The notes beneath the pieces were generated by a model, which saw only the letters and a program-made list of their open reading frames with translations, was not told the DNA's origin and made no database searches. Positions 36,185 to 43,592 of a DNA stretch of 64,000 bases are shown here, one piece after another. The stretch is from NCBI GenBank assembly GCA_000708525.1, contig JMRP01000004.1:105714-169713 (forward strand). The letters run 5' to 3'. Both the position numbers and the translations under genes were made by a program. The DNA comes from Cyanobium sp. CACIAM 14. Lineage in GTDB: Bacteria; Cyanobacteriota; Cyanobacteriia; PCC-6307; Cyanobiaceae. Position 1 is the stretch's first letter, and each line of letters starts with the position of its first letter.

Positions 36185-36412
36185 TCAGAGGCCGGGCTTC
36201 TGCAGGTCGGGGCGTTCCTCGGGCAGGATCGCCCCCTCCACGGGGCACACCTGCAGGCAGATGCCGCAGTCGATGCAGGTGTCGAAGTCGATCCAGTAGA
36301 AGGCCGTGCCCTTGCTGTTCGCCCCCTTGCCGGGATGGATGCAGGCCACGGGACAGGCGTCGACACAGTCGGCCACGCCTTCGCAGACGTTGGTGACGAT
36401 CGTGTGGGCCAT
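36185..36412 (-). CDS. Ferredoxin, 7Fe/8Fe bacterial type
   Basis: A 75-aa protein from the ATG giving MAHTIVTNVCEGVADC. The second half carries a complete [4Fe-4S] motif CIDCGICLQVCP. The first half has Cys at positions 10, 16, 20 and 24 (NVCEGVADCVDACPVAC) without the CxxC pair of 8Fe ferredoxins. This is the spacing expected for a [3Fe-4S] cluster plus a [4Fe-4S] cluster, as in Azotobacter FdI-like proteins. It is a soluble low-potential electron carrier of unknown partner. The longer track ORF is the same frame read through hisZ. Confidence 0.9.
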   Translation of the reverse strand: MAHTIVTNVCEGVADCVDACPVACIHPGKGANSKGTAFYWIDFDTCIDCGICLQVCPVEGAILPEERPDLQKPGL

Positions 36413-36441
36413 CGACGCGGCTGGGCGGCAGAAGGCGGATC

Positions 36442-37632
36442 CTAGGCAGCCAGCCAGACGGCTCCGCGGCAGCCCCGCTCCCGGGCGAGCCGCTCCGCCT
36501 CGGCCTGGTCGGCACAGGGGCGGGTGCAGAGCTCGGCCGCCTCGCCGTTGCGGTGCAGCTCCCCCATGCGGCTGAGAGCCAGCCCCAGCCCGGCGGGGGT
36601 GGCGCAGGCCACCAGCCAGGGGCCCGAGGTGTCGCCTTCGCCGGCCTGGCCGCGGGCACCGGATTCCAGCAGATCGCGGATGGCTTCCACGTCGAAGCCG
36701 AAGCCCGTGCCGGCCGCCTGGGCCGGGTCGGCGCAGAAGCGCCCCACCAGGGCGTCGTAGCGACCACCGCTGGCGATCGCCACCGGCGCCTCGCTCCCCT
36801 GGCAGACGAGCTTGAACACCAGGCCGTCGTAGAGATCGAAATGGGGCTGGAAGGTGGGATCGAGCTGCACCCTCACTCCCAGGGCCGCGGCGGAAGGCCC
36901 GACGCTGGCCAGGGTGCCGGCCAGCGTCTCCAGCAGCGGCACCGGGCCCAGCCACTGCTCCAGCTGGTAGAGCACCCGGACCGGTTTGCCGCGCAGAGCG
37001 ATCAGAGCCATCAGCCGCTGGCGCTGGCCGTCGGGCAGCAGCATGGCGCCCAGGGCCAGGGGGTCGAAGTCGGTGAGGGCATGGCGGGCCGCGGAGCGCT
37101 GCTCGGCCGGCACCTGGCCGAGCAGGGCGTTGAGGAGTCCGTGGTGTCCCACCAGCAGGGTGGGCTGGTGCTGGGGACGCAGTCCCAGGGTGGCCACCGC
37201 CGCCAGCAGCAGGTGCACCAGTTCGGTGTCCGCCGCCGGGGAGGGTTCCCCCAGCAGTTCCACGCCGCTCTGCAGTTGCTCGCTGATCCGCTGACCGCCG
37301 CCGTCGCCGGTGACGCTGCGGAAGGTGGTGCCGCTGGCCCAGAGCCGCAGGGGGCGGGGATGGGCCAGCAGGCGGGTGCTGGCGGCCCGGGCGATCGGGG
37401 CGGTCAGCTCGGGCCTGAGCCCCAGCGGATCGTCCGACGCCAGACGGACCACCTCCCGTTCGGCGATGGCGCCTCCGGCCTCGAGGGTGTCGAGGCGCTC
37501 GATGGTGGGCGGTGCCACCTCCTGGTAGCCCCAGAGGCGGTACACGCCGGCCAGCAGATCGCAGAGGCGCCGGTTGCTGTCCACCTGGCCGGGGTTCAGA
37601 TCCCGTGCGCCGGCAGCAGGTTGCAGGGCCAT
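36442..37632 (-). CDS. hisZ: ATP phosphoribosyltransferase regulatory subunit HisZ
   Basis: A catalytically inactive paralogue of histidyl-tRNA synthetase that activates the short HisG in histidine synthesis. It shows the class-II aaRS-like core: GARDLNPGQVDSNRRLCDLLAGVYRLWGYQEVAPPTIERLDTL, the motif 2-like LGLRPELTAPIARAASTRLL, and ASGGRYDALVGRF. At 396 aa it is normal. No anticodon-binding domain is present, which separates HisZ from HisS. The ferredoxin gene follows with 29 bp between. The inositol-phosphatase-like gene lies 35 bp upstream on the same strand. Confidence 0.93.
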   Translation of the reverse strand: MALQPAAGARDLNPGQVDSNRRLCDLLAGVYRLWGYQEVAPPTIERLDTLEAGGAIAEREVVRLASDDPLGLRPELTAPIARAASTRLLAHPRPLRLWASGTTFRSVTGDGGGQRISEQLQSGVELLGEPSPAADTELVHLLLAAVATLGLRPQHQPTLLVGHHGLLNALLGQVPAEQRSAARHALTDFDPLALGAMLLPDGQRQRLMALIALRGKPVRVLYQLEQWLGPVPLLETLAGTLASVGPSAAALGVRVQLDPTFQPHFDLYDGLVFKLVCQGSEAPVAIASGGRYDALVGRFCADPAQAAGTGFGFDVEAIRDLLESGARGQAGEGDTSGPWLVACATPAGLGLALSRMGELHRNGEAAELCTRPCADQAEAERLARERGCRGAVWLAA

Positions 37633-37667
37633 GGAATCAGTCGCAGGGGGCGGGAGCGCTGGGGATC

Positions 37668-38567
37668 CTATGGAGCGTCGGCGCCGCAGCCGTCGTCATC
37701 CAGCTCGGGGGCCCCGTAGCTGGCACCCCTGAGGGGACGGCAGCGGGCCAGCCCCTCGATCAGCGGCTGCCGCAGGCCGGAACCGCAGGCGATCACCCGA
37801 CCGGCACTCAGATCCAGCGAGCCGCCGTCATAGGCGCACACTTGTCCGCCCGCCTCCTCCACCAGCACCACTCCGGCCGCCAGATCCCACGGGGCCAGGC
37901 CCCGCTCCCAGTAGCCGTCCACCCGGCCGGCGGCCACGAAGGCCAGATCCACGGCGGCGGCACCGGCACGGCGCACCCCGTGGGTGCGGTGCGTGAACCA
38001 GGCGAACTCGGCGTAGTTGTTGTCGCGGCGCTCTGTGCGGTCGTAGGAGAAGCCCGTGGCCAGCAGGGCATCGTCGAGCCGGTCGCAGGCGGTCACCTGC
38101 AGCCGGCGGCCGTTGCACCAGGCGCCCTGCCCCGGCGCCGCCCAGTAGTGCTCCTCCAGTACCGGCAGCTCCAGGGCGCCCAGCAGGGGAAGCCCTCGCC
38201 AGCAGAGCCCCACGGAGGTGGCGAAGACGGGAAAGCCGTGGGCGTAGTTGGTGGTGCCATCGAGCGGGTCGACGCACCACTGCAGCTCGCCGTTGCCCTC
38301 CCGCCGGCCGCTCTCCTCGGCCAGCACCGCCAGGCCGGGGGTGCGCTGTTCCAGCACCGCCAGAACGGCCGCCTCGGCGGCCAGGTCGGCCTCGGTGACC
38401 AGATTGCCCGCCGCACCTTTCTGGCGCACCTGCTCCAGCCGGCCGAAGTGGCTGCGCAGCTGCCGCCCGCCGGCCACGGCAGCCTCGCGGGCCACCCCCA
38501 GCAACCGTTCCAGCTCGGCCTGATCCAGCCCCGCTCCGGCGCGGGCCTGCTCGCAGAGGGAGCTCAT
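37668..38567 (-). CDS. Inositol monophosphatase family protein
   Basis: A 299-aa Mg-dependent phosphatase from the ATG that overlaps the ferredoxin stop by 4 nt. The metal-binding motif WCVDPLDGTTNYAHGFPVFATSVGL and the second site GYWERGLAPWDLAAGVVLVEEAGG are complete, with EESG upstream. The fold covers inositol-1-phosphatases, histidinol-phosphatases (HisN) and PAP phosphatases. Its position next to hisZ raises the possibility of histidinol-phosphatase, but the sequence does not decide. The huge 604-aa track ORF is the same frame extended through tRNA-Ser, so it is not real upstream of 38567. Confidence 0.9.
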   Translation of the reverse strand: MSSLCEQARAGAGLDQAELERLLGVAREAAVAGGRQLRSHFGRLEQVRQKGAAGNLVTEADLAAEAAVLAVLEQRTPGLAVLAEESGRREGNGELQWCVDPLDGTTNYAHGFPVFATSVGLCWRGLPLLGALELPVLEEHYWAAPGQGAWCNGRRLQVTACDRLDDALLATGFSYDRTERRDNNYAEFAWFTHRTHGVRRAGAAAVDLAFVAAGRVDGYWERGLAPWDLAAGVVLVEEAGGQVCAYDGGSLDLSAGRVIACGSGLRQPLIEGLARCRPLRGASYGAPELDDDGCGADAP

Positions 38568-38932
38568 TCGTCGTCCAGGGGCAGACCGGCGCGCACCCGA
38601 CCGCGGCCGAAGAAGCGGCCGAACTGGCGGTCGTAGACCTCGTCCTCGTCCTGGGTCTCCACCTCCAGCGGGCCGGTGGCCCGGGCCACGCACAGAAGGC
38701 CGTAGCCCTCCTGCCGCAGCTCCCGCGACAGGCCCAGGGCCTCCCGCTGGTCGATGGCGCCGGAGAGCACCCGCACGGCGCAGGCGGTGCAGCAGCCGTT
38801 GCGGCAGCTGAAGGGAAGGGGTTCGCCCTGGGCTTCGAAACTGCGAAGGATGTACTCCCCCTCCGGCACCTCCAGACGGATCACCCGGTTGGCCTGGCGC
38901 CAGTGGACCGTGATCGGGAAGGTGCGGGGCAT
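38564..38932 (-). CDS. Plant-type [2Fe-2S] ferredoxin
   Basis: A 122-aa protein from the ATG giving MPRTFPITVHWRQANRVIRLEVPEGEYIL. The cluster ligands are CRNGCCTAC (CxxxxCxxC spacing) plus LLCVAR about 30 residues on, as in plant-type ferredoxins. A C-terminal extension (about residues 90-122: EVYDRQFGRFFGRGRVRAGLPLDDE) distinguishes it from the photosynthetic PetF type. It is probably a specialised electron donor. Its TGA overlaps the ATG of the phosphatase gene, so both are translated together; the functional link is unclear. Confidence 0.9.
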   Translation of the reverse strand: MPRTFPITVHWRQANRVIRLEVPEGEYILRSFEAQGEPLPFSCRNGCCTACAVRVLSGAIDQREALGLSRELRQEGYGLLCVARATGPLEVETQDEDEVYDRQFGRFFGRGRVRAGLPLDDE

Positions 38933-39018
38933 GGGTGCGCAGGGCATCGGAAGGGCACGGCAGGGGCTGGGGGCCGGTGGTGCCCCTGCTACATTGCCAC
39001 CTGCCCCATTTCGGCGCT

Positions 39019-39105
39019 GGAGAGGTGGCCGAGTGGTCGAAGGCGCAGCACTGGAAATGCTGTATAGGGGCAACTCTATCGAGGGTTCGAATCCCTCCCT
39101 CTCCG
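39019..39105 (+). tRNA. trnS(GGA): tRNA-Ser (anticodon GGA)
   Basis: The cloverleaf is complete. The acceptor stem GGAGAGG pairs with CCTCTCC, and a G discriminator follows. The D arm contains GCCGAGTGGTCGAAGGC, and the anticodon stem CAGCA/TGCTG encloses the loop CTGGAAA with anticodon GGA. A long variable arm typical of serine tRNAs and the T arm GAGGGTTCGAATCCCTC follow. The 3' CCA is not encoded. It is followed within 10 bp by a strong intrinsic terminator. Confidence 0.97.
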
Positions 39106-39113
39106 TTGCATCC

Positions 39114-39138
39114 ACCGGTCCCCAGGGCCGGTTTTTTT
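39114..39138 (+). terminator. Intrinsic terminator of tRNA-Ser
   Basis: ACCGGTCC (39114-39121), loop CCA, GGGCCGGT (39125-39132) form an 8-bp stem with one G-T wobble, directly followed by a run of seven T (39132-39138). This is the clearest rho-independent terminator in the window. Confidence 0.9.
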
Positions 39139-39567
39139 GTGGAGGATCGCAACAGCACCCCCGCCGAACCCGTCGCGGTTCCGAATGGAAACCTGTCGCG
39201 GGTTGATTCACCCCGAGCCGCCGACGATTGGATCGGCGGCCGCTCGTGAGGAACGACCCATGATCGTTCAGCCGATCCCTGGCATTGCTTCGGTTCGGTG
39301 CAGGTGAACGACTGGTGGCTGCCGTCGATCGTGCGTGCCGTCACGCGGTGGTCGGTGCCGGGTTGCACTCTGAAGATGAACGCGCCGGCCACCTTCATGC
39401 CCGCCAGCGAGCCGGTGGTGGCCTTCTGCGGAGGATCATCGAAGGTTGCCTCCGGGCTCTCGATCTGATCGAGCGTCACCACGCAGGAGTCCTTTGCGGC
39501 TGCGGACCCGTGCTTGAAGGTGCTGTGGCCGTTGAAGGCGTCAAATCACCGCTGGGCAGCGCAGGTC
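39139..39567. other. 429-bp gap after tRNA-Ser with a possible gene remnant on the minus strand
   Basis: No complete gene is supported here. On the minus strand, after a stop at 39546-39548, about 90 codons read as protein-like sequence, including VTLDQIESPEATFDDPPQK and AGAFIFRVQPGTDHRV, then TFTCTEP-like Cys-containing text. The same frame has no plausible ATG start near its beginning and runs on through the tRNA terminator, so it cannot be an intact gene. It may be a decayed gene or chance. The plus-strand ORF 39285-39596 has no recognisable features. Confidence 0.4.
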
Positions 39568-39792
39568 TCAGCCGCGCTGCCCACCCAGGTCCTTGATCGC
39601 TTCACCAATCGCGCCGGCAGCCTCCCTGGCCTTGTCCTTGAGATCCCCGGCGGCTTCCATCACCTTCGCCTCCAGTTGCTTGGCTTCGCCTTCCGCCTGG
39701 AGGCGCTCGTCGCCACTGAGTTCACCCGCAGCGGCCTGGAGTTTGCCTTCGGCGCCCTTGACGGTGGCCCTGATCTTGTCTTCGAGGCTCAT
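39568..39792 (-). CDS. CsbD family stress protein
   Basis: A 74-aa hydrophilic, Ala/Glu/Lys-rich helical protein: SLEDKIRATVKGAEGKLQAAAGELSGDERLQAEGEAKQLEAKV is a clear CsbD-like stretch, with GELSGDERLQAEG the core motif. CsbD-like proteins are small, heat-stable general-stress proteins of unclear mechanism, usually induced by starvation or salt. It is the first of a small stress-type group between tRNA-Ser and the pst genes, and is followed upstream on the same strand by a GlsB-like membrane protein (80 bp apart). Confidence 0.88.
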   Translation of the reverse strand: MSLEDKIRATVKGAEGKLQAAAGELSGDERLQAEGEAKQLEAKVMEAAGDLKDKAREAAGAIGEAIKDLGGQRG

Positions 39793-39872
39793 GGTCGTTC
39801 GGCAAAGGAATGGAGAGGCTCAGACGGGAAGACCCGTGAACCCCTTCTGGAACCGTAGCCGGACTGATCCGA

Positions 39873-40118
39873 TCAGGCTCTCTTGAGCACCCGCAGCACC
39901 ACCAGCAGGAGTACGGCGCCGAGGGTGGCCACCAGGAGGCTGCCCAGCAGCCCTCCTCCGGCGGCACCCGCCAGGCCACTGAACAACAGCCCCCCGATGA
40001 GGGCCCCGATGATCCCCACCACCAGATCGCCGAACAAGCCGAAGCCACCGCCTTTCACGAGCACACCCGCCAGCCAGCCGGCGATCACGCCGACGAGAAG
40101 AAACAAGAGAACGTTCAT
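39873..40118 (-). CDS. GlsB/YeaQ/YmgE family membrane protein
   Basis: An 81-aa transglycosylase-associated-type membrane protein with three glycine-rich hydrophobic helices: LLFLLVGVIAGWLAGVLVKGGGFGLFGDLVVGIIGALIGG matches the family, which has a conserved GxxGDxxxGxxGAxxGG pattern. The family is stress-induced in many bacteria but has no defined biochemical role. It ends in a basic tail (VLRVLKRA). Together with the CsbD gene it suggests a general-stress cluster. Confidence 0.88.
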   Translation of the reverse strand: MNVLLFLLVGVIAGWLAGVLVKGGGFGLFGDLVVGIIGALIGGLLFSGLAGAAGGGLLGSLLVATLGAVLLLVVLRVLKRA

Positions 40119-40573
40119 GGTCAGATCCCTCGGATTTTTTGATGGGACACGGTTGCCAACCTATGGGGCGTTTCCCCGGAGACCTTCTTCGGAGACGAAG
40201 ATGTTGCCAAACGGCGGACAGGAATTCTTCACAAATCTTGGTGCGGCTTATCGTTCGTGGAATGCCAGGACAACGACCTGCGTCTCGGTGGCGGTCGACA
40301 ACCGAGGGGTGGCAGTGCTCCTCACGTCTCCAGCAAGGGACTGCTCCTTGTCCTGAGGGGTGTGGCGCTGGCTGGAGCGCACCAGCCAACACCGTGGCTC
40401 CGATGGCCGCTGACGGGATTCTCCAGGCTCTCGGTATGGCCAGGCTCGGATTGCAATGCTTCCTTTCCAGTCGCCGCGGGTCCGGAGGTGGACAGGAACG
40501 CGCGGTCGCGTTCCAGGGGTGGCGCGCCGCAGGAACCGCAGCCTTCGGCACTCGACCGCTCGCTCCATCGCGC
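40119..40573. other. 455-bp intergenic region, no gene supported
   Basis: The six-frame ORFs here (for example 40248-40568 minus and 40257-40652 plus) are Arg/Pro-rich and look like shadows. One perfect 7-bp hairpin, TGGCTGG-AGCGCA-CCAGCCA (40369-40388), is present without a U-tract. Part of the region near 40130-40260 is less GC-rich and may hold the promoter of the GlsB/CsbD unit. Nothing else is seen. Confidence 0.4.
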
Positions 40574-41311
40574 TCAGCGATCCCGCGCCTCGGCGGTGGC
40601 CCCACAGGGGAGGGGATGGGTGCGGGGATCCTTGTCATCCCATGCCAGATAGGCGGTGCCGGCTTCGGGGCGGCGCAGGGGGATCGCCGGCGGCACGCTG
40701 GGGTTGGTGGGATAGGTGCGGCCGTCGAAGGGGAGCTCGGCGTGGTAGCCGTGGCCGGCATCCACCCGCACACGGGTGATCAGTTGCTTCCAGCCGTTGT
40801 GGCGCCGCTCGGTCACGATCAGCGGATCCTTGAACAGGCTCATCCGGGTGATCAGCTGCAGATGGCCGGGGCTGGGCTCGCGGAAGATCAGCAGCGGGCA
40901 GCCGCCGGTGCCGCAGACCATTGGCCCCACCACCTGGGCCACCAGCTCAGGCCTGCCGTCGCCATTGAGGTCCACCTGGCTCCAGGTGTAGCGAACGGCG
41001 GGCATCTGTTCGCATTCCGCCCTGATCCTGTGGCGCTTCACCCTCTCGCCCTCGGCGCTGCCTGGATCGGGGCCGTGGCCGTGGCCATCGTCGATGCGCA
41101 CCGGGAAGAGAACCTCCCGCAGGGCCGCCTCCAGGGTCGGGTTGGGCTTCGGCTCCGGTGGCACCGAGCGCACCACCATGGGGCTGGCGCTGGTGATGGG
41201 CTGGGCCTGCAGTCGCGGAGAGGCCAGGACGGAGCCCGCCGCCAGGGCCAGCAGCGGCAGCGACAGGGCGCGGCGCTGTGGCAGCGGGGCGTGGTGGCAA
41301 GCGCGATCCAT
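40574..41311 (-). CDS. Secreted hypothetical protein with a calcium-loop-like motif
   Basis: A 245-aa protein with an N-terminal signal-like segment (RRALSLPLLALAAGSVLASPRLQAQ). The mature part contains WSQVDLNGDGRPELVAQVVGP, a DxNxDGxxE pattern typical of FG-GAP/VCBS or EF-hand-type calcium loops, and GTGGCPLLIFREPSPGHLQLITRM. Cysteines (CEQ, VCGTGGCP) could form disulfides in the periplasm. The nearest functional guess is a VCBS-like secreted protein; I do not recognise a family. It is divergent from the next small secreted protein (79 bp between starts). Confidence 0.65.
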   Translation of the reverse strand: MDRACHHAPLPQRRALSLPLLALAAGSVLASPRLQAQPITSASPMVVRSVPPEPKPNPTLEAALREVLFPVRIDDGHGHGPDPGSAEGERVKRHRIRAECEQMPAVRYTWSQVDLNGDGRPELVAQVVGPMVCGTGGCPLLIFREPSPGHLQLITRMSLFKDPLIVTERRHNGWKQLITRVRVDAGHGYHAELPFDGRTYPTNPSVPPAIPLRRPEAGTAYLAWDDKDPRTHPLPCGATAEARDR

Positions 41312-41390
41312 CCGTGACGGCGGGCGTCATTCCCCTTCCTAGCCATTGCGCCCTGCGCGTAGCGTTCTGAGGGTCCGGCGCTTCGTTCCG

Positions 41391-41765
41391 ATGACAAGGA
41401 CAAGGCGCGTTACTCGTCTTGTCGATCCGGCGCTGCTTTTCGCTGCTTTGCTTGCGGCCGGGCTGACCGGCCCGGCGCAGGCGGGACCCCAGGCCAAGGG
41501 CAGTCCGCTGCGGACCCTGCTCGAAGCGGGCCAGGGCCGCGTGCTGTGGATCTACGACGGGATTCGCCACGTGGAACTGCCCCTCGCCGGTGGCAGGGCG
41601 GTGATCGGTCTGAACTGCGAGCGTCAGACCTGGACCCTGTTCACGTTCACGCGCCAGGGCCGGGAGGTGTACAGCTTCCGCAGCGATCCCGGCTGGGCGT
41701 ATCTGCCCGCAGGTCCGATCGCCAGGTCGCGGCTCTGCACGCAACCGGTGCGCGTGGCGGAATGA
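41391..41765 (+). CDS. Small secreted hypothetical protein
   Basis: A 124-aa protein from the ATG giving MTRTRRVTRLVDPALLFAALLAAGLTGPAQAG, an evident signal peptide. The mature 90 residues contain RVLWIYDGIRHVELPLAGGRAVIGLNCERQTWTLFTFTRQGREVYSF and two cysteines that may form a disulfide. Predicted to be beta-rich. No family is recognised. It is convergent with pstB (28 bp between stops); a short GC hairpin (CCGGG/CCCGG) lies there. Confidence 0.62.
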   Translation: MTRTRRVTRLVDPALLFAALLAAGLTGPAQAGPQAKGSPLRTLLEAGQGRVLWIYDGIRHVELPLAGGRAVIGLNCERQTWTLFTFTRQGREVYSFRSDPGWAYLPAGPIARSRLCTQPVRVAE

Positions 41766-41793
41766 TGCGGCCCCGGGTCCGGTAGCCCGGCCT

Positions 41794-42600
41794 TCAGCCG
41801 AAGCGGCCGCTGACGTAGTCGAGGGTGGATTGCTGGCTGGGGGAATTGAAGATGTTCTCGGTGTTGTTGAACTCCACCAGATAGCCCACCTTGCCGGAGC
41901 CGCCTTCCACCGCCTCGGCATTGAAGAAGGCCGTCATGTCGGCGACGCGCACCGCCTGCTGCATGTTGTGGGTGACGATGATGATCGTGTAGCTGCGCTT
42001 GAGTTCGTGCATCGTCTCCTCGATCTTCAGGGTCGAGATCGGGTCGAGGGCCGAGCAGGGTTCGTCCATCAGGATCACCTCCGGTTCGGTGGCGATGGCC
42101 CTGGCGATGCAGAGGCGCTGCTGCTGGCCGCCGGAGAGGGAGAAGCCGCTTTCCTGGAGTTTGTCCTTGCATTCGTCCCACACGGCGGCCTTGCGCAGGG
42201 AGCGCTCCACCAGCTCGTCCATGTCCCCCCGATAGCCGTTGATGCGAGCCCCGAAGGCGATGTTCTCGTAGATGCTCTTGGGAAAGGGATTGGGCTTCTG
42301 GAACACCATGCCGATGCGCCTGCGCACCTCCACCGGGTCCACCCGTTTGTCATACAGATCGTGCTGATCGAAGATCACACGGCCCTTGAGGGTGCAGCCC
42401 GGGATCAGATCGTTCATGCGGTTCAGCGCCCGCAGGACGGTGGTCTTGCCGCAACCGGAGGGCCCGATGAAGGCCGTCACCCTGCCCCTCGGCAGGTCCA
42501 TGTAGACGTTCTTGACCGCTTCGAAGCTGCCGTAGGAGATGGTCACGTCCTGCAGCGACATGCAGACGTCGGTCGCCACGGTGGTGCTGGAGGTGGTCAT
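41794..42600 (-). CDS. pstB: Phosphate ABC transporter ATP-binding protein
   Basis: A 268-aa ATPase from the ATG giving [32 protein letters not shown]. Walker [24 protein letters not shown] with its PstB-specific downstream NRMNDL, Q-loop [20 protein letters not shown], signature [16 protein letters not shown] and Walker [17 protein letters not shown] are all typical of PstB. It energises high-affinity phosphate import through PstC-PstA. It is the third gene of pstCAB here; the binding protein PstS is not in the window. pstA lies 66 bp upstream. Confidence 0.97.
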   Translation of the reverse strand: MTTSSTTVATDVCMSLQDVTISYGSFEAVKNVYMDLPRGRVTAFIGPSGCGKTTVLRALNRMNDLIPGCTLKGRVIFDQHDLYDKRVDPVEVRRRIGMVFQKPNPFPKSIYENIAFGARINGYRGDMDELVERSLRKAAVWDECKDKLQESGFSLSGGQQQRLCIARAIATEPEVILMDEPCSALDPISTLKIEETMHELKRSYTIIIVTHNMQQAVRVADMTAFFNAEAVEGGSGKVGYLVEFNNTENIFNSPSQQSTLDYVSGRFG

Positions 42601-42666
42601 ATCGGGAGCGGAGGGTGGAAGGGAAGTCGGGCGGCCTGGAGGCAGAAGGCTGATCATTCCTTGCGA

Positions 42667-43575
42667 TCAGGCTTTGGTCAGATGGCTGATCCAGCGGGCC
42701 AGCAGGTTGGCGGCCAGGATCAGGATCACCAGCACGAACGAGGCGGCCCAGGCCAGTTCGTTCTGGGCCTCGTAGGGCATGATCGCGAAGTTGTAGATCA
42801 GCACCGACATGGTGGCGATCGGGTTGAACACTCCTTCGGGCCAGAAGGGGGAGAAGAGGGCGGTGAAGATCAGCGGTGCCGTCTCCCCGGCGGCCCTGGC
42901 GATGGCGAGCACCACGCCGGTGGCGATGGGCGTCAAGGCCGCGGGCAGGGTGATCCGGGTAATGGTCACGAAGCGGGAGGCGCCTACGCCATAGGCGCCC
43001 CAGCGCAGTTCCTGGGGCACCAGCTTGAGCCCCTCGTCGGTGGTCTTGATGACGGTGGGGAGCATCAGCACCGCAAGGGCGATGCCACCGGCCATGGCGC
43101 TGTAGCTCTGATCGAAGAAGAAGCGGGTGGCCACGATCAGGCCGTAGATGAAGACGCCGCTGATGATCGAGGGCACCCCCGCCAGCACGTCATTGCCGAA
43201 GCGCACGAACTGGGCGAACCAGCCCCTGCTGGAGTACTCGGCCAGGTAGACGCCACCGCCGACGCCCACGGGAACGGAGATCGCCGTGGCGATCACGGTG
43301 ACCAGGATCGTGCCGAGGATGGCGTTGCCGATGCCGCCGCCGCTCAGACCAGGCGCCGGCGGCAGTTCGGTGAAGAGGCGGGGGCTGATCAGCCGGCCGC
43401 CCTGGATCAACACGTAGAAGAGCACCAGGAACAGGGGGAGGATCGCGATCAGGGCGAAGGTCGCGGCGATGGCGTTGCAGATCCTGTTGAACCGGTTTCG
43501 CTTCAGGCCCGGCTGGTACAGGAGGGTCCGCCGTTCCTGGAACTGACTCGAAGGGGGCGGGAGGGTGACGGTCAT
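42667..43575 (-). CDS. pstA: Phosphate ABC transporter permease PstA
   Basis: A 302-aa permease from the ATG giving MTVTLPPPSSQFQERRTLLYQPGLKRN; the track's 467-aa version continues through pstC. Six helices are evident. The conserved PstA features GGGIGNAILGTILVTVIATAISVPVGVGGGVYLAEYS, LAGVPSIISGVFIYG and the EAA-type loop LVPQELRWGAYGVGASRFVTITRITLPAA are present. With PstC it forms the phosphate channel in the plasma membrane. pstC ends 17 bp upstream, so this is one operon. Confidence 0.95.
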   Translation of the reverse strand: MTVTLPPPSSQFQERRTLLYQPGLKRNRFNRICNAIAATFALIAILPLFLVLFYVLIQGGRLISPRLFTELPPAPGLSGGGIGNAILGTILVTVIATAISVPVGVGGGVYLAEYSSRGWFAQFVRFGNDVLAGVPSIISGVFIYGLIVATRFFFDQSYSAMAGGIALAVLMLPTVIKTTDEGLKLVPQELRWGAYGVGASRFVTITRITLPAALTPIATGVVLAIARAAGETAPLIFTALFSPFWPEGVFNPIATMSVLIYNFAIMPYEAQNELAWAASFVLVILILAANLLARWISHLTKA

Positions 43576-43592
43576 GACGGGACGCAGGACGT

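Noticed and set aside
37668-39482. 604-aa minus-strand ORF
   Set aside because: Only 37668-38567 is the inositol-phosphatase-like gene. The rest passes through the ferredoxin gene in another frame and through tRNA-Ser and its terminator.
40248-40568. 106-aa minus-strand ORF between GlsB and the secreted hypothetical
   Set aside because: Arg/Pro-rich with no features; overlapping ORFs on the other strand are equally open, as expected by chance.
39114-41765. Prophage or genomic island with integrase
   Set aside because: No integrase, transposase, phage structural gene or repeated tRNA end was seen in the window.
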